14,652 nucleotides of DNA from Phycisphaeraceae bacterium. Lineage in GTDB: Bacteria; Planctomycetota; Phycisphaerae; Phycisphaerales; Phycisphaeraceae. The notes beneath the pieces are model-generated. The model was not told the DNA's origin and searched no databases. It was given only the letters and a program-made list of their open reading frames with translations. The position numbers and the translations under genes are program-made. Location of the stretch: contig PUMS01000089.1 in assembly GCA_003551485.1 (NCBI GenBank), positions 1-14,652 of the forward strand. The letters run 5' to 3'. Shown in pieces: positions 1 through 7,984 of the stretch (the stretch's first letter is position 1; every line of letters begins with the position of its first letter).

Positions 1-1324
1 CATCCCAGGGGATGGGGGCGAAGGGGCCGGTGACCACCGCGCCGTCGATGACCACACCGGTGCGCGAAAGGTGGCTGCGGGCCTCGCTGATCCATTCGCG
101 CGCGGCGGGGTAGCCGCCATCGTGGGGGCGGTAGCGGCGCAGCAGCGAGCTGACCTCCGGCCCCACGCCGGGGGCGCGCTGCATCGCCGCGCGGCACTGC
201 TGGCGCAGGAACTCGGCCTTGCGAACGTGCGAGGAAAGGTGGCCAAGCTCGGGCGGGATGGCCGCTGAATCGCCTTCGTGCATCAGCGAGAATGCCGTGG
301 CCAGCCACGGGCTGCACCACAACAGTTCCCACGCCCGGCTCGCGACCGACTGGCGGAACGTCATCTGCGCTGACTGCTCGGCCACGCGGTGAAACATCTC
401 GAAACCGGGGCTGGGCAGGTGCATCACCACCAGTTCGCGGATCGACAACCGCGGCCGACCCTCACCGCTATTGTCCGCCGCCGGCGCCACCCCGCCGGCG
501 GCGGTCGAGCCCTCGGCCGGGCGCAGCTCCAGCAGCGTCAGTTCCCATTCATCCAGGCCCAGATGCAGCGAGGCCACGTGGGCCCTTCTGGCAGCGCGGC
601 GGGGCATCAGCGCGGCCCAGATGGTGGCCGCGGCGAAGGCCCTGCGGCAAAAGCCCATCGAACGGTCCAGGCGCTTCAAAGCCGTTTGAAGCTTGCGGAT
701 TGGTGCATCGCCAAGGTGCGTGGGCACGACCAGGATGGTCTCACCTGCTGCCTCGCCGCCCGCGGCGTGGGCCGCCTCGGCCGCGCCCGCAGCCAGATGG
801 GCGATGGCCTGGGCCGCGGTGATCGTGCCGATGCGATCGTCCCGAGATTCACCCACTACCGACTGCCAATGCCAGGTCATGTCACCGGCCAGCATGGGCC
901 AGGCGTAGGCCATGGGCATGCGCGCCGGGGCCGGGCCATCGGTCCCGAGGCGCACGCGCGCCTCGGGCGGCCAGTGGTCGCCGCCGGCACGTGGATGCAC
1001 CGGCCAGGCCAGATCAACCTGTACCGGCTCACCGGCGTATTGCGGCAGCAGTACCGAAGGCGGCAGCATGGGCGCATCGGGCTCGAACATGGCCGGCTCA
1101 GCCGCCTCATCATCAGTCGGGTCATACCGCGCGATGTGCGCAGCCACCGGATCAAGGTCGATGCCGATCACCGCCGTGGATGACACCGCCGCGGCACCGG
1201 CCCGGCCCCCGCCGCGCGGCCGGCTGTGGCCGCCTTCCTGCCCGTGCGCGGCATCGGGGGCAACGTCCGGTGGGCCCTTGCTCAGCGGTGGGGTGTTCTC
1301 GGTGGGTCCGGGTACTTCGCTCAT
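1..1324 (-). CDS. Divergent Hsp70/actin-fold ATPase-like protein (C-terminus beyond window)
   Basis: The frame is open from ATG 1324 to the left edge (441 codons, no stop), so the C-terminus is missing. The start overlaps the stop of the DUF2357 gene as ATGA, implying translational coupling. Residues 1-48 are Pro/Gly-rich and probably disordered. Three Hsp70-type landmarks follow in the right order. GIDLD at 54-58 matches the phosphate-1 motif GIDLGTT. VVPTHLGDAP at 199-208 matches DnaK VPAYFNDAQ. HLGLDEWELTLLEL, beginning at 254, matches DLGGGTFDISIIEI. The second and third are spaced almost as in DnaK (about 54 residues). IDGAVVTGPFAPIPW around 427-441 resembles the adenosine motif LVGGQTRMP. 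The residues that bind phosphate and catalyse hydrolysis in Hsp70 are largely replaced (GTT to DPV, DLGGGT to HLGLDE), so it may be a pseudo-ATPase or a partner-binding fold. The Hsp70-like assignment is by motif and spacing only. It could be another actin-fold ATPase. Confidence 0.65.
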   Translation of the reverse strand, partial: MSEVPGPTENTPPLSKGPPDVAPDAAHGQEGGHSRPRGGGRAGAAAVSSTAVIGIDLDPVAAHIARYDPTDDEAAEPAMFEPDAPMLPPSVLLPQYAGEPVQVDLAWPVHPRAGGDHWPPEARVRLGTDGPAPARMPMAYAWPMLAGDMTWHWQSVVGESRDDRIGTITAAQAIAHLAAGAAEAAHAAGGEAAGETILVVPTHLGDAPIRKLQTALKRLDRSMGFCRRAFAAATIWAALMPRRAARRAHVASLHLGLDEWELTLLELRPAEGSTAAGGVAPAADNSGEGRPRLSIRELVVMHLPSPGFEMFHRVAEQSAQMTFRQSVASRAWELLWCSPWLATAFSLMHEGDSAAIPPELGHLSSHVRKAEFLRQQCRAAMQRAPGVGPEVSSLLRRYRPHDGGYPAAREWISEARSHLSRTGVVIDGAVVTGPFAPIPWD

Positions 1325-3204
1325 TGGATGAGCATCTCCGCGATGGCCCGCTCGAGCATCGCCTCGCCGCGTTGCACGGGCATGGGCAGGCGAAGGCCCA
1401 GGCAGGATTCGATGCCGATGCGCCCGGGCCGCGGCCGGTTCACCTGCGGCGGCCGCCAGGGCGGGATGCTCTGGCCGTTGCCCCCGTCCCCACCATTTTC
1501 CTGGCCATCGAGCCCATCGCCGTGATTGGGATGGCCATCACCCCCGGCGTCGCTATCGCCATCCTCTTCGCCATTGAAGTTCGGTTGCAGCAGCAGGCCA
1601 CGGACCTGCGTGGAGCCGGGTATCTGGCGCAGTTCCACGGCCAGTTCCGTGGTGCGCTTCTGGAGCTGGTCGGTCTCGATGTCAAAGGCCAGCGGCGCCC
1701 AGATCGCCAGCAGCCGCAGCGGCGCCTGGTCGGGCCGGCGGCGGTCGCGAAGCAGCAGGGCGCTGTCGGGACACAGCCGCATCAGCCGTTCGGGCAGTGT
1801 CGAGATGCTCTGGTACTGGGCAAGCTGGTGGGCATCGAGCCAGATGACCGACGCCCCGCCCTCGCCCCACTGCGGCAGGTCGAAGCGGCCGATGGCCGTT
1901 CGCGGATCGAGGTACCGCCCGCACTGCTGACCCGGCCGCATCAGCACCGGCGACCGGCCCGCGGGCGAGGGCGGCGCCAGGCGCTGCATCGCCGCGAGCA
2001 CACCCAGCAGGCACGACTCGGCCCAGATGCGGCGGCGCCACCGCCAGGTGCGGTCGCGCTGCTGCTGGCGCTTGACCAGGTCCATGTACGCCCGCCACAG
2101 GGCACGATAGCGCGGGTCTCGGGCCAGCACGTGGTTGGGCCGCGGCAGGCTGCCGGTAGGCGGCACATCGGCCAGGGGTGAGTCCCGTTCGAGCCGGTCG
2201 AGCAGGCCGGTGAAGGCCTGCAACTCGCCCACCACCGCCTCGCCGGGATCGTCGCGCCCCCCGCAGCGCTCCAGCACGCGGAGGCACTCGGCCCGCGCGC
2301 GGCGGATCAGGTCGCGCACCACGCGGTTCTCGACCGTGTCGGCCGTCTCGTAGCGCACCACCGCCATCGCCTGGCGCTTGGCCCCGACGCGGTCGACCAG
2401 CCTCCTGCCCGCCGGGCCGGGCTGCCTGGCCAGCCATCGCACGCACGCGGGGTCGACCTCGCGAACGCGCTCGGCGGCCAGCACCCGCCGGTCGCGCGTC
2501 AGGTAGTGGCGCGGGTGGTGGCAGACATCGTTGAGCAGCCGGGCCAACCGGCGGCTGAGGCGCACGATCGCCTCATCGCCGCGCTGGTGCGCGGCGGTGT
2601 CGGCCATGCCCGCCTCCCGCCAGGCTTCGATCACACGCCACAGTGGCCAGGCACCCACCCCGCCGCCGGGGTTGTCCCAGAACATGCGGCCATCCTCAGC
2701 GCGGCTGTCATCGTAGAGGCGATTGACCAGCTCGAGGTGGCGGTGGATCAGCCCATCGGTCGCCGCCGCGGCCTGTCGCCACAGCGCGGCCGAGGCGTGG
2801 GGGTCGAACGCCGCGGCCAGCGGGCCCTGCGGTGTGGGCGGCTCATCCTCACCCCGCACGGGCCTGGCCAATGCCCCTTCGAGGTTGATGCGGATGGTCT
2901 GGGCATGGGCGTCTTCGGCGTGGGCCTTGACCACCACCGTCTGGGTCAGCGGCGCCCGCCCGGGCCGGTCGGCCGCGGGCAACTCGAACTTTCGCCACGT
3001 GAAGCGGCGATGATCGGTGTAGGTGGCCAGCATGGGCAGGGCTTCGCCGCTTTCACTGAGCACCACCTGCTCGACCCTGCCCGGCACCAGCAGCGCGTAG
3101 CGGGCACCATCGGCGCCGGCCGAGCCCGGCGAGGCGTGCGCGGCCGAGCCGGCCAGCACCTGCCATGGCCGCACAACGGCGGTGTCATCGTTGCTGCTGG
3201 GCAT
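1321..3204 (-). CDS. DUF2357-family McrB-partner protein, nuclease motif apparently degenerate
   Basis: Protein of 627 residues from ATG 3204; a GTG at 3207, directly after the upstream TGA, is an equally coupled alternative. Three features fit the DUF2357 family, which accompanies McrB-like AAA+ proteins and often carries a PD-(D/E)xK nuclease fold. These are the signature ETADTVENRVVRDLI around 285-299, the Trp/Arg-rich helical block DPRYRALWRAYMDL...TWRWRRRIWAE at about 360-400, and a C-terminal alpha/beta region. In that region PDSALLL (P479, D480) fits the first half of a PD-(D/E)xK motif. The expected (D/E)xK strand reads RLLAIWAPLAFD (about 496-507), with neither the acid nor the lysine. 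A Gly/Asp/Asn-rich insertion lies at about 539-584. The gene begins within four bases of the AAA+ gene and overlaps the next, so the three are probably co-translated. Family assignment is fairly sure; loss of nuclease activity is inference. Confidence 0.75.
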   Translation of the reverse strand: MPSSNDDTAVVRPWQVLAGSAAHASPGSAGADGARYALLVPGRVEQVVLSESGEALPMLATYTDHRRFTWRKFELPAADRPGRAPLTQTVVVKAHAEDAHAQTIRINLEGALARPVRGEDEPPTPQGPLAAAFDPHASAALWRQAAAATDGLIHRHLELVNRLYDDSRAEDGRMFWDNPGGGVGAWPLWRVIEAWREAGMADTAAHQRGDEAIVRLSRRLARLLNDVCHHPRHYLTRDRRVLAAERVREVDPACVRWLARQPGPAGRRLVDRVGAKRQAMAVVRYETADTVENRVVRDLIRRARAECLRVLERCGGRDDPGEAVVGELQAFTGLLDRLERDSPLADVPPTGSLPRPNHVLARDPRYRALWRAYMDLVKRQQQRDRTWRWRRRIWAESCLLGVLAAMQRLAPPSPAGRSPVLMRPGQQCGRYLDPRTAIGRFDLPQWGEGGASVIWLDAHQLAQYQSISTLPERLMRLCPDSALLLRDRRRPDQAPLRLLAIWAPLAFDIETDQLQKRTTELAVELRQIPGSTQVRGLLLQPNFNGEEDGDSDAGGDGHPNHGDGLDGQENGGDGGNGQSIPPWRPPQVNRPRPGRIGIESCLGLRLPMPVQRGEAMLERAIAEMLIQ

Positions 3205-3207
3205 CAC

Positions 3208-6200
3208 TCAGGCATCCGTGCCCTGCCGGCCAGGGCTGGCCCCACCGCCGGGAGCGGTTTGGGTGATCGAGTCCTCTTCAAGCGAAAGCTCGCCGTCGGC
3301 CATGCGGTCGGGCCCGCGCAGGACGAACTGGTGCTCGGCGATGCCCGCGTGGCGGCTGCGTTCGATGGCATCGGCCAGGGCCGCATCGCCGCAGGTCTCG
3401 ACCAGCGCTGTGACCTGGTCGAGCGCGCGGGCCACGGGCGCATCGTTGGGGTCGAGCCCGCGGAACTTGGGCAGCAGCTTCAGCTCGATCTGGTCGGCCA
3501 TGGCCAGGCGAAGGCCATCATCGCTGCGATCGGGGTAGTTGGCCGCGTAGGTGCGCAGCGCCAGGTGCGTTCGGAAGGCGAAGGGCTTGCCGATCGAGGC
3601 CATCGCCTCGCCGAGCTGGTCGATCCAGCGGTTGAGCTGGGCATCGTGCTCACTGCTGAGCTGTTCATCGCTTCGCAGCCACTGCCGCCAGTTCTCAAAA
3701 GGCAAGAACCGTTCGAGCCGGCCCCCGCCGCGCGGCCGCAGCTCGCGTCCCCGGGCGCCGCCGCCGGGAAGCAGCGGGCCGGCAAGCCGGCCGGGCCGAC
3801 CGAAGGAGAGGATGTTGGACCGGTCGACGACCTTGTCCGAGAGCGTCTGCGTGGTCTCATCCTCGTTGATCGTGCCCACGAACAGCACGTTGGCATCGAC
3901 GAACAGGCGCATGGTCGGGTCGCCGGCGCCGTGCGCGCCGACCTCGAGGACGATCTCGGCCTGACGGCGCTGAATCGGCGCCAGGCGGTCGATGCCGCGG
4001 CGGATTTCCAGCCGGCTGAGGAACTCGCTGAAGTAATACTCGACCCGCGCCAGGTTCATTTCATCCAGCAGTACCAGCAACATTCGGTCGCTGAGCCGTT
4101 CATCCCAGCCCTCGGGCGGCTCCCAGCCGCGGTCGGGCTCATCGGCGAACGGGTCCATCTGCACCAGGGCGCGGGCCAGGTCGGTGGCGCGGTACTGGTT
4201 CTCGAGATAGTTGAAGAAGCCGAACATGTCCTGCGGGCTGTCCCACCGCGGCTGCACGGCGAGGTTGAGAAAGTGCATCCCCATCCCCTCGGCGTAGCGG
4301 CGGGCCAGCTCGCTCTTGCCCGTGCCGCTGATGCCCGCCAGCACCACCAGCGGTGAGACCTCGCTGACCTTCAGCGCCGTGTGGAAGGCGTTGATGATGC
4401 GCTTCGGGAAGCGGAGCCCAAGCTGGGTCAGGTAGCGGTTGACGCCCTCGATCGCCTCGGGCTCATCCTCCTCCCGCGGGGCGGTGAACTCACTCTTGAC
4501 CAGCGCCGGCTTCCACAGCTCCGACAGCGGCCCGGCATTGGACCCGCGGTAGCCGGCCTGGAGGCGCATCTCCTTGAGCGTCTCATCGAGCACGGCCACG
4601 GTCTGCTCGAGCTGGCTCCGCCGCGCGGTCAACCCCTCGACCTGCTCGCTGAGTTCGCGGGCGGCCTTGCGGTCGGCCTCGAGGGTGGTGCGGGTCTGCT
4701 CGAGTGCCTCCTGCTGGGTGGTGAGGCGCTGGGCCAGTTCGTCAGCCTGCTGCCGGCGCGACTCGGACTGGACGGTCAACTCCGATACCGAAGCGCCCAG
4801 TTCGCTTCGCCGGGTGGTGAGGTCTTCAACCTGCTGGCGCATCTGCTCGAGCGCAGCACGGGAGCGGTCGACCTGGACACTGAGCTGTTCGTGCTGCTCC
4901 TGCTTCTGGCCGAGCTTGAACTCGGCGGCGGAGACCTCGGCGGCGAGGCGCTGCTGCCGCTCGGTCAGCCCGGTGACGGCCTGCTTGAGCTCCTTGTGCG
5001 TGCGGGCCAGTTCCGTGAGGCCGGCGACCTCGGCCTTGAGCGTGCTGCGCTGCTCGGTGGCCTGCTCGATGTCCTGCTCGAGCTTCTGCGACTGGGCGCG
5101 GGCCGTTTCAACCTTCGCGATGAGCTGTTCGAGTTCGTGGGTCAACTGCTGGTGATGGGCGTGGCTGGAGACGACCTGTTCGTTGAGCCGGCCCCGCTGC
5201 TCGCTGAGCTGCTGGACCTCGCGCTGAAGCGTCCTGTGGCGCTCGGCGAGCGCTTCGAGTTCGGCCACCTGCGTCTTGAGCCCGGCGCGCTGGGCGAGGA
5301 GGGATTCGTGCTCGGTTCGGGCCGCATCCAGGGCCTCGGTGCGCGCTTCGAGTTCGGTGGCCACGGCCTGGGACTGCTCGCGGGTGCGGTCGCGGCGAAG
5401 GGTGACCTCGTTGAGTTCCTGCGTGATGCGGTCGCGCTGGGCGGTGAGCTGTTCGAGCTTGACCACCAGGTCCTCGTGCTCCTGGCGCAGACGCTCGAGG
5501 TCGGCCACCTCGTGCTTGAGCTGGCCTCGCTGGGCCTGAAGCGTCTCGTGTTCCTGGCGCGCGGCCTCGAGTGCGGTGGTCTTGTTGGCCAGGTCGGTCC
5601 CGACCATCTCCGCCTGCTCGCGGGCGCGGTCGCGGCGGTGCTCGGTGTCGCGCAACTGTTCGGTCAGCTCCGAGTGGCGGGCGGTGAGGGTCTCGACCTG
5701 CTCGCTGAGGGTGGCGTGCTCGGTGCGCAGTGTCTCGAGGTCGGCCACTTCCTGATTGAGCTGACTGCGACGCGCATCGAGTGAGTCGTGCTCCTTTCGA
5801 ACCGCTTCAAGCGCGGCCGAGCGTTTCTCGAGCTCTGCGGCAATGTTCTGGGCCTGCTCGCGCGCGCTGTCGCGCTGGTGCTCGATGCTGCGCAACTGGT
5901 CGCTGAGGTCGGCGCGGCGGGTGGCAAGGGTCTCGGCCTGCTGCCGCAACGTGCGATGCTCTTCACGCAGCGACTCGAGTTCGGCCACCTCCTGCTTGAG
6001 CGCCCCGCGGCGGGCCAGCAGGTCTTCGTGCTCCTGCCGGGCGGCTTCAAGCGCGGCGGTCTTCTTCTCGAGCTCGGCGCTGATGGTCTCGGCCTGCTCG
6101 CGGGCGCGGTCGCGGCGGTGCTCGATCGCGTCCACCTGCTCGGTCAGCTCGCCGTGGCGGGCGGCCAAGGCCTCGACCTGCTGGCGCAGCGCCGCCTGTT

Positions 6201-7731
6201 CCTGGCGCAGCGACTCGAGTTCGGCCACCTCGCGCTTGAGCTGGGCGCGCTGCGACTGAAGCATCTCGTGCTCGCTTCGAGCCGCTTCGAGCGCGGCGGA
6301 GCGCTTTTCGAGTTCGCCGTCGAGGGTTTCGAGGCGCTGCTGCGTCTGGTCGCGCTGATGCTCGAGGTCGCGCAGTTCGCCGCGAAGCTCCGACCGCTGG
6401 GTGGTCAGCGCCTCGACCTGCTGGCGCAGGGCGGTGTGTTCGTCGCGCAGGGTCTGGAGGTCGGCCACCTCCTGCTTGAGCCCGTTTCGCCGGGCGGTGA
6501 GGGATTCGTGCTCGTTACGGGCGTTGTCGAGGGCCTGGGTGCGGGCATTGAGGTCGTTGGCGGTCAGCTCGAGCTGCTCGCGAACCTGCTCTCGCCGGCT
6601 TTCCAGTGCCCGCAGTTGCTCGCTGAGTTGACCGTGCCGCGTGGTGAGCTGCTCAACCTGTTCGGTCAGCGCAGCGTGCTGCTCGCGGCGGGTGGACAGG
6701 TCGGCCACCTGTTGCTGTAGCGCTTCGCACTGGCGGGTGAGTTGGTCGTGCTCGTGCCGGGCATTCTCCAGGTCGGTGGTGGCCGTCTGAAGCGCTGCGG
6801 CGGTGGCATCAGCCTGTTCGCGCGAGCGGTCGCGATCGTGGGTGAGCTTCTGAATCTCATCCGAGACCCGTGCGCGGCGGCTGTGCAGCTCGTCCAACTG
6901 CTGGCGCAGCGTGCGATGCTCCTCGCGCAGGCGTTCGAGGTCGGCCACTTCGTTGCGCAGCGCACTGCGCTGGGCCTTGAGCGATTCGACCTGGTCGCCG
7001 AACTCACCCGCCGCGGTCTGGCGCTGCTGGAGGGTCTGCTGGGCGGTCTCGATGCCGTCTTCGAGCTGGTTGTGGCGGTGCTGAAGCTCGCCGACCTGGT
7101 CCTTGAGCTGGCGGTGCTGTTCGGTGAGGGCGTTGACCTGCTCGGTCAGCTCGCGGTGCCTGGCGGCGGTGGCTTCGAGTTCGGCCACTTCGGTCTTCAG
7201 CCCGCCGCGCTGGGCCTGGAGGGCCTCGAGCTGTTCGCGCACGTTCTTGAGCTCGCCCTGGCGGTCGCGGAGTTGGGCGTCAAGCTCGATGAGGCGGTTT
7301 TCCAGCCCCTCCCGGCGCGATTCGAGCACGGCCACATCCTGCTTGAGGCGGGTCTCGCGCCGGGATCGCTCCTCGAGGTCGAGCCGCATCCGGTCGAGGC
7401 TCTGGCGCAACTGCTCAGCCTCCTGGCGCTCCGACTCGACGGTCTTGAGCCGCTCATCGTGCGACTCGAGCCAGCGCTGGGCCTGCTCGCTGCGGTCGAT
7501 GACCTGGCGGGCGGCTTCCAGCCGGGCCTCGATGCGGGCCAGCTCGAGCTGGCGCTCGTTCAGCTTTTGCTCGATGTCCTCGAAGCGGCTGGACTGGGGC
7601 AGCCTGGCCTCGCGTTCATCGAGCAGGCGTGTGCGGCGGCGGAGGTAGACCGCGGCGGGGACGGCGCCGGCGGCCATCAGAGCCGCGAGCACCCAGGGCA
7701 GCACTTGAATGAAGCCGAGTGTTACCAGCAT
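3208..7731 (-). CDS. Membrane-anchored giant coiled-coil protein with C-terminal McrB-type AAA+ NTPase
   Basis: 1507 residues. One hydrophobic segment at about 5-30 is followed by RRRTR, so the rest should lie in the cytoplasm. Residues about 35-1055 are an almost unbroken Glu/Gln/Arg/Leu-rich coiled coil, with an 80-residue repeat at 178-977. After a short linker the AAA+ domain has Walker A GISGTGKS (1133-1140), Walker B VLLDEMNLARVEYYF with D1223/E1224, and a sensor segment GTINEDETT (N1289) followed by SDKVVDRSNIL. The Walker B and sensor strings are those of the McrB-like clade of motor NTPases (GTPase or ATPase) found beside DUF2357 proteins. A Gly/Arg-rich insertion follows at about 1308-1330, then a helical C-terminus. 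The start ATG has AGGA nine bases upstream. It is the first gene of a three-gene operon. The architecture recalls CoCoNuT-type type IV restriction systems, where McrB homologues carry long coiled coils. A structural role unrelated to defence is also possible. Confidence 0.85.
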   Translation of the reverse strand: MLVTLGFIQVLPWVLAALMAAGAVPAAVYLRRRTRLLDEREARLPQSSRFEDIEQKLNERQLELARIEARLEAARQVIDRSEQAQRWLESHDERLKTVESERQEAEQLRQSLDRMRLDLEERSRRETRLKQDVAVLESRREGLENRLIELDAQLRDRQGELKNVREQLEALQAQRGGLKTEVAELEATAARHRELTEQVNALTEQHRQLKDQVGELQHRHNQLEDGIETAQQTLQQRQTAAGEFGDQVESLKAQRSALRNEVADLERLREEHRTLRQQLDELHSRRARVSDEIQKLTHDRDRSREQADATAAALQTATTDLENARHEHDQLTRQCEALQQQVADLSTRREQHAALTEQVEQLTTRHGQLSEQLRALESRREQVREQLELTANDLNARTQALDNARNEHESLTARRNGLKQEVADLQTLRDEHTALRQQVEALTTQRSELRGELRDLEHQRDQTQQRLETLDGELEKRSAALEAARSEHEMLQSQRAQLKREVAELESLRQEQAALRQQVEALAARHGELTEQVDAIEHRRDRAREQAETISAELEKKTAALEAARQEHEDLLARRGALKQEVAELESLREEHRTLRQQAETLATRRADLSDQLRSIEHQRDSAREQAQNIAAELEKRSAALEAVRKEHDSLDARRSQLNQEVADLETLRTEHATLSEQVETLTARHSELTEQLRDTEHRRDRAREQAEMVGTDLANKTTALEAARQEHETLQAQRGQLKHEVADLERLRQEHEDLVVKLEQLTAQRDRITQELNEVTLRRDRTREQSQAVATELEARTEALDAARTEHESLLAQRAGLKTQVAELEALAERHRTLQREVQQLSEQRGRLNEQVVSSHAHHQQLTHELEQLIAKVETARAQSQKLEQDIEQATEQRSTLKAEVAGLTELARTHKELKQAVTGLTERQQRLAAEVSAAEFKLGQKQEQHEQLSVQVDRSRAALEQMRQQVEDLTTRRSELGASVSELTVQSESRRQQADELAQRLTTQQEALEQTRTTLEADRKAARELSEQVEGLTARRSQLEQTVAVLDETLKEMRLQAGYRGSNAGPLSELWKPALVKSEFTAPREEDEPEAIEGVNRYLTQLGLRFPKRIINAFHTALKVSEVSPLVVLAGISGTGKSELARRYAEGMGMHFLNLAVQPRWDSPQDMFGFFNYLENQYRATDLARALVQMDPFADEPDRGWEPPEGWDERLSDRMLLVLLDEMNLARVEYYFSEFLSRLEIRRGIDRLAPIQRRQAEIVLEVGAHGAGDPTMRLFVDANVLFVGTINEDETTQTLSDKVVDRSNILSFGRPGRLAGPLLPGGGARGRELRPRGGGRLERFLPFENWRQWLRSDEQLSSEHDAQLNRWIDQLGEAMASIGKPFAFRTHLALRTYAANYPDRSDDGLRLAMADQIELKLLPKFRGLDPNDAPVARALDQVTALVETCGDAALADAIERSRHAGIAEHQFVLRGPDRMADGELSLEEDSITQTAPGGGASPGRQGTDA
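4801..7200 (-). repeat. Ten in-register 240-bp (80-codon) repeats inside the coiled-coil gene
   Basis: A landmark of the form L-K-x-E-V-A-[ED]-L-E starts at residues 178, 258, 338 and so on to 978, exactly every 80 residues. On the plus strand the complementary motif (tcggccacctcctgcttgag and variants) ends at 7200, 6960, 6720, 6480, 6240, 6000, 5760, 5520, 5280, 5040 and, weakly, 4800. The six or seven central units also share ExEHxxL, RRDRAREQA and the ending AELEKxxAALEAAR. Outer units are more diverged. There are no indels between units. The landmark also occurs once before the array (residue 129, 49 residues earlier) and once after it (residue 1041, 63 later). Unequal copying within the gene is the likely origin. 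Confidence 0.9.
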
Positions 7732-7817
7732 CGGGGCGATTCCTGCGGTGGCTGGGCGCGGCCGCGCCGCCGGCGATGGGCCGGGCGAAGCGAGGCCGCG
7801 CTCAAGGCGAAGGCGGG

Positions 7818-7899
7818 CGGGTCGGATCGACGGTCACGAGCCTTTTCACCAGGGTTGTGATGACCTTGGCACCAGCCCCATTATGCCCGATCCGACCCG
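7818..7899. repeat. 12-bp perfect inverted repeat around a possible -10 box
   Basis: CGGGTCGGATCG at 7818-7829 is matched exactly by its reverse complement CGATCCGACCCG at 7888-7899, with 58 bases between. The right arm lies two bases from the candidate minus-strand -10 box CATAAT (7880-7885). The arrangement would suit paired operator half-sites or a leader stem for the downstream coiled-coil AAA+ gene. Which of these is true cannot be told from the sequence. Confidence 0.6.
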
Positions 7900-7984
7900 T
7901 TCGTTCACAGGCCCCGGCCGCCCCCGCACCGCCACGTTCGTAACCCCTCACCCTGTCAATTGATACCCGTCGGGCGCGGCCAAT

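Noticed and set aside
71..2181. Plus-strand open frames over the left edge, including 389-1183 and 991-2181
   Set aside because: They lie opposite the Hsp70-like and DUF2357 genes, and their products are low-complexity Arg/Pro/Ala-rich. The minus frame is open from 1324 to the edge and carries recognisable motifs.
4801..7200. Regular 240-bp spacing as a possible CRISPR array
   Set aside because: The repeats are in-frame coding units of a coiled coil, the spacing is far too long, and the intervening DNA is also repeated.
2506..7860. Four long plus-strand open frames opposite the coiled-coil and DUF2357 genes (616, 467, 310 and 372 codons)
   Set aside because: They are antisense shadows. High GC and the repeated coiled-coil codons remove stops from the opposite strand. 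Their Gly/Leu/Ala-rich products show no family motif, while the minus-strand genes have clear domains.
7954..7959. TTGACA on the minus strand as the operon promoter
   Set aside because: No acceptable -10 box lies 15-19 bases downstream.
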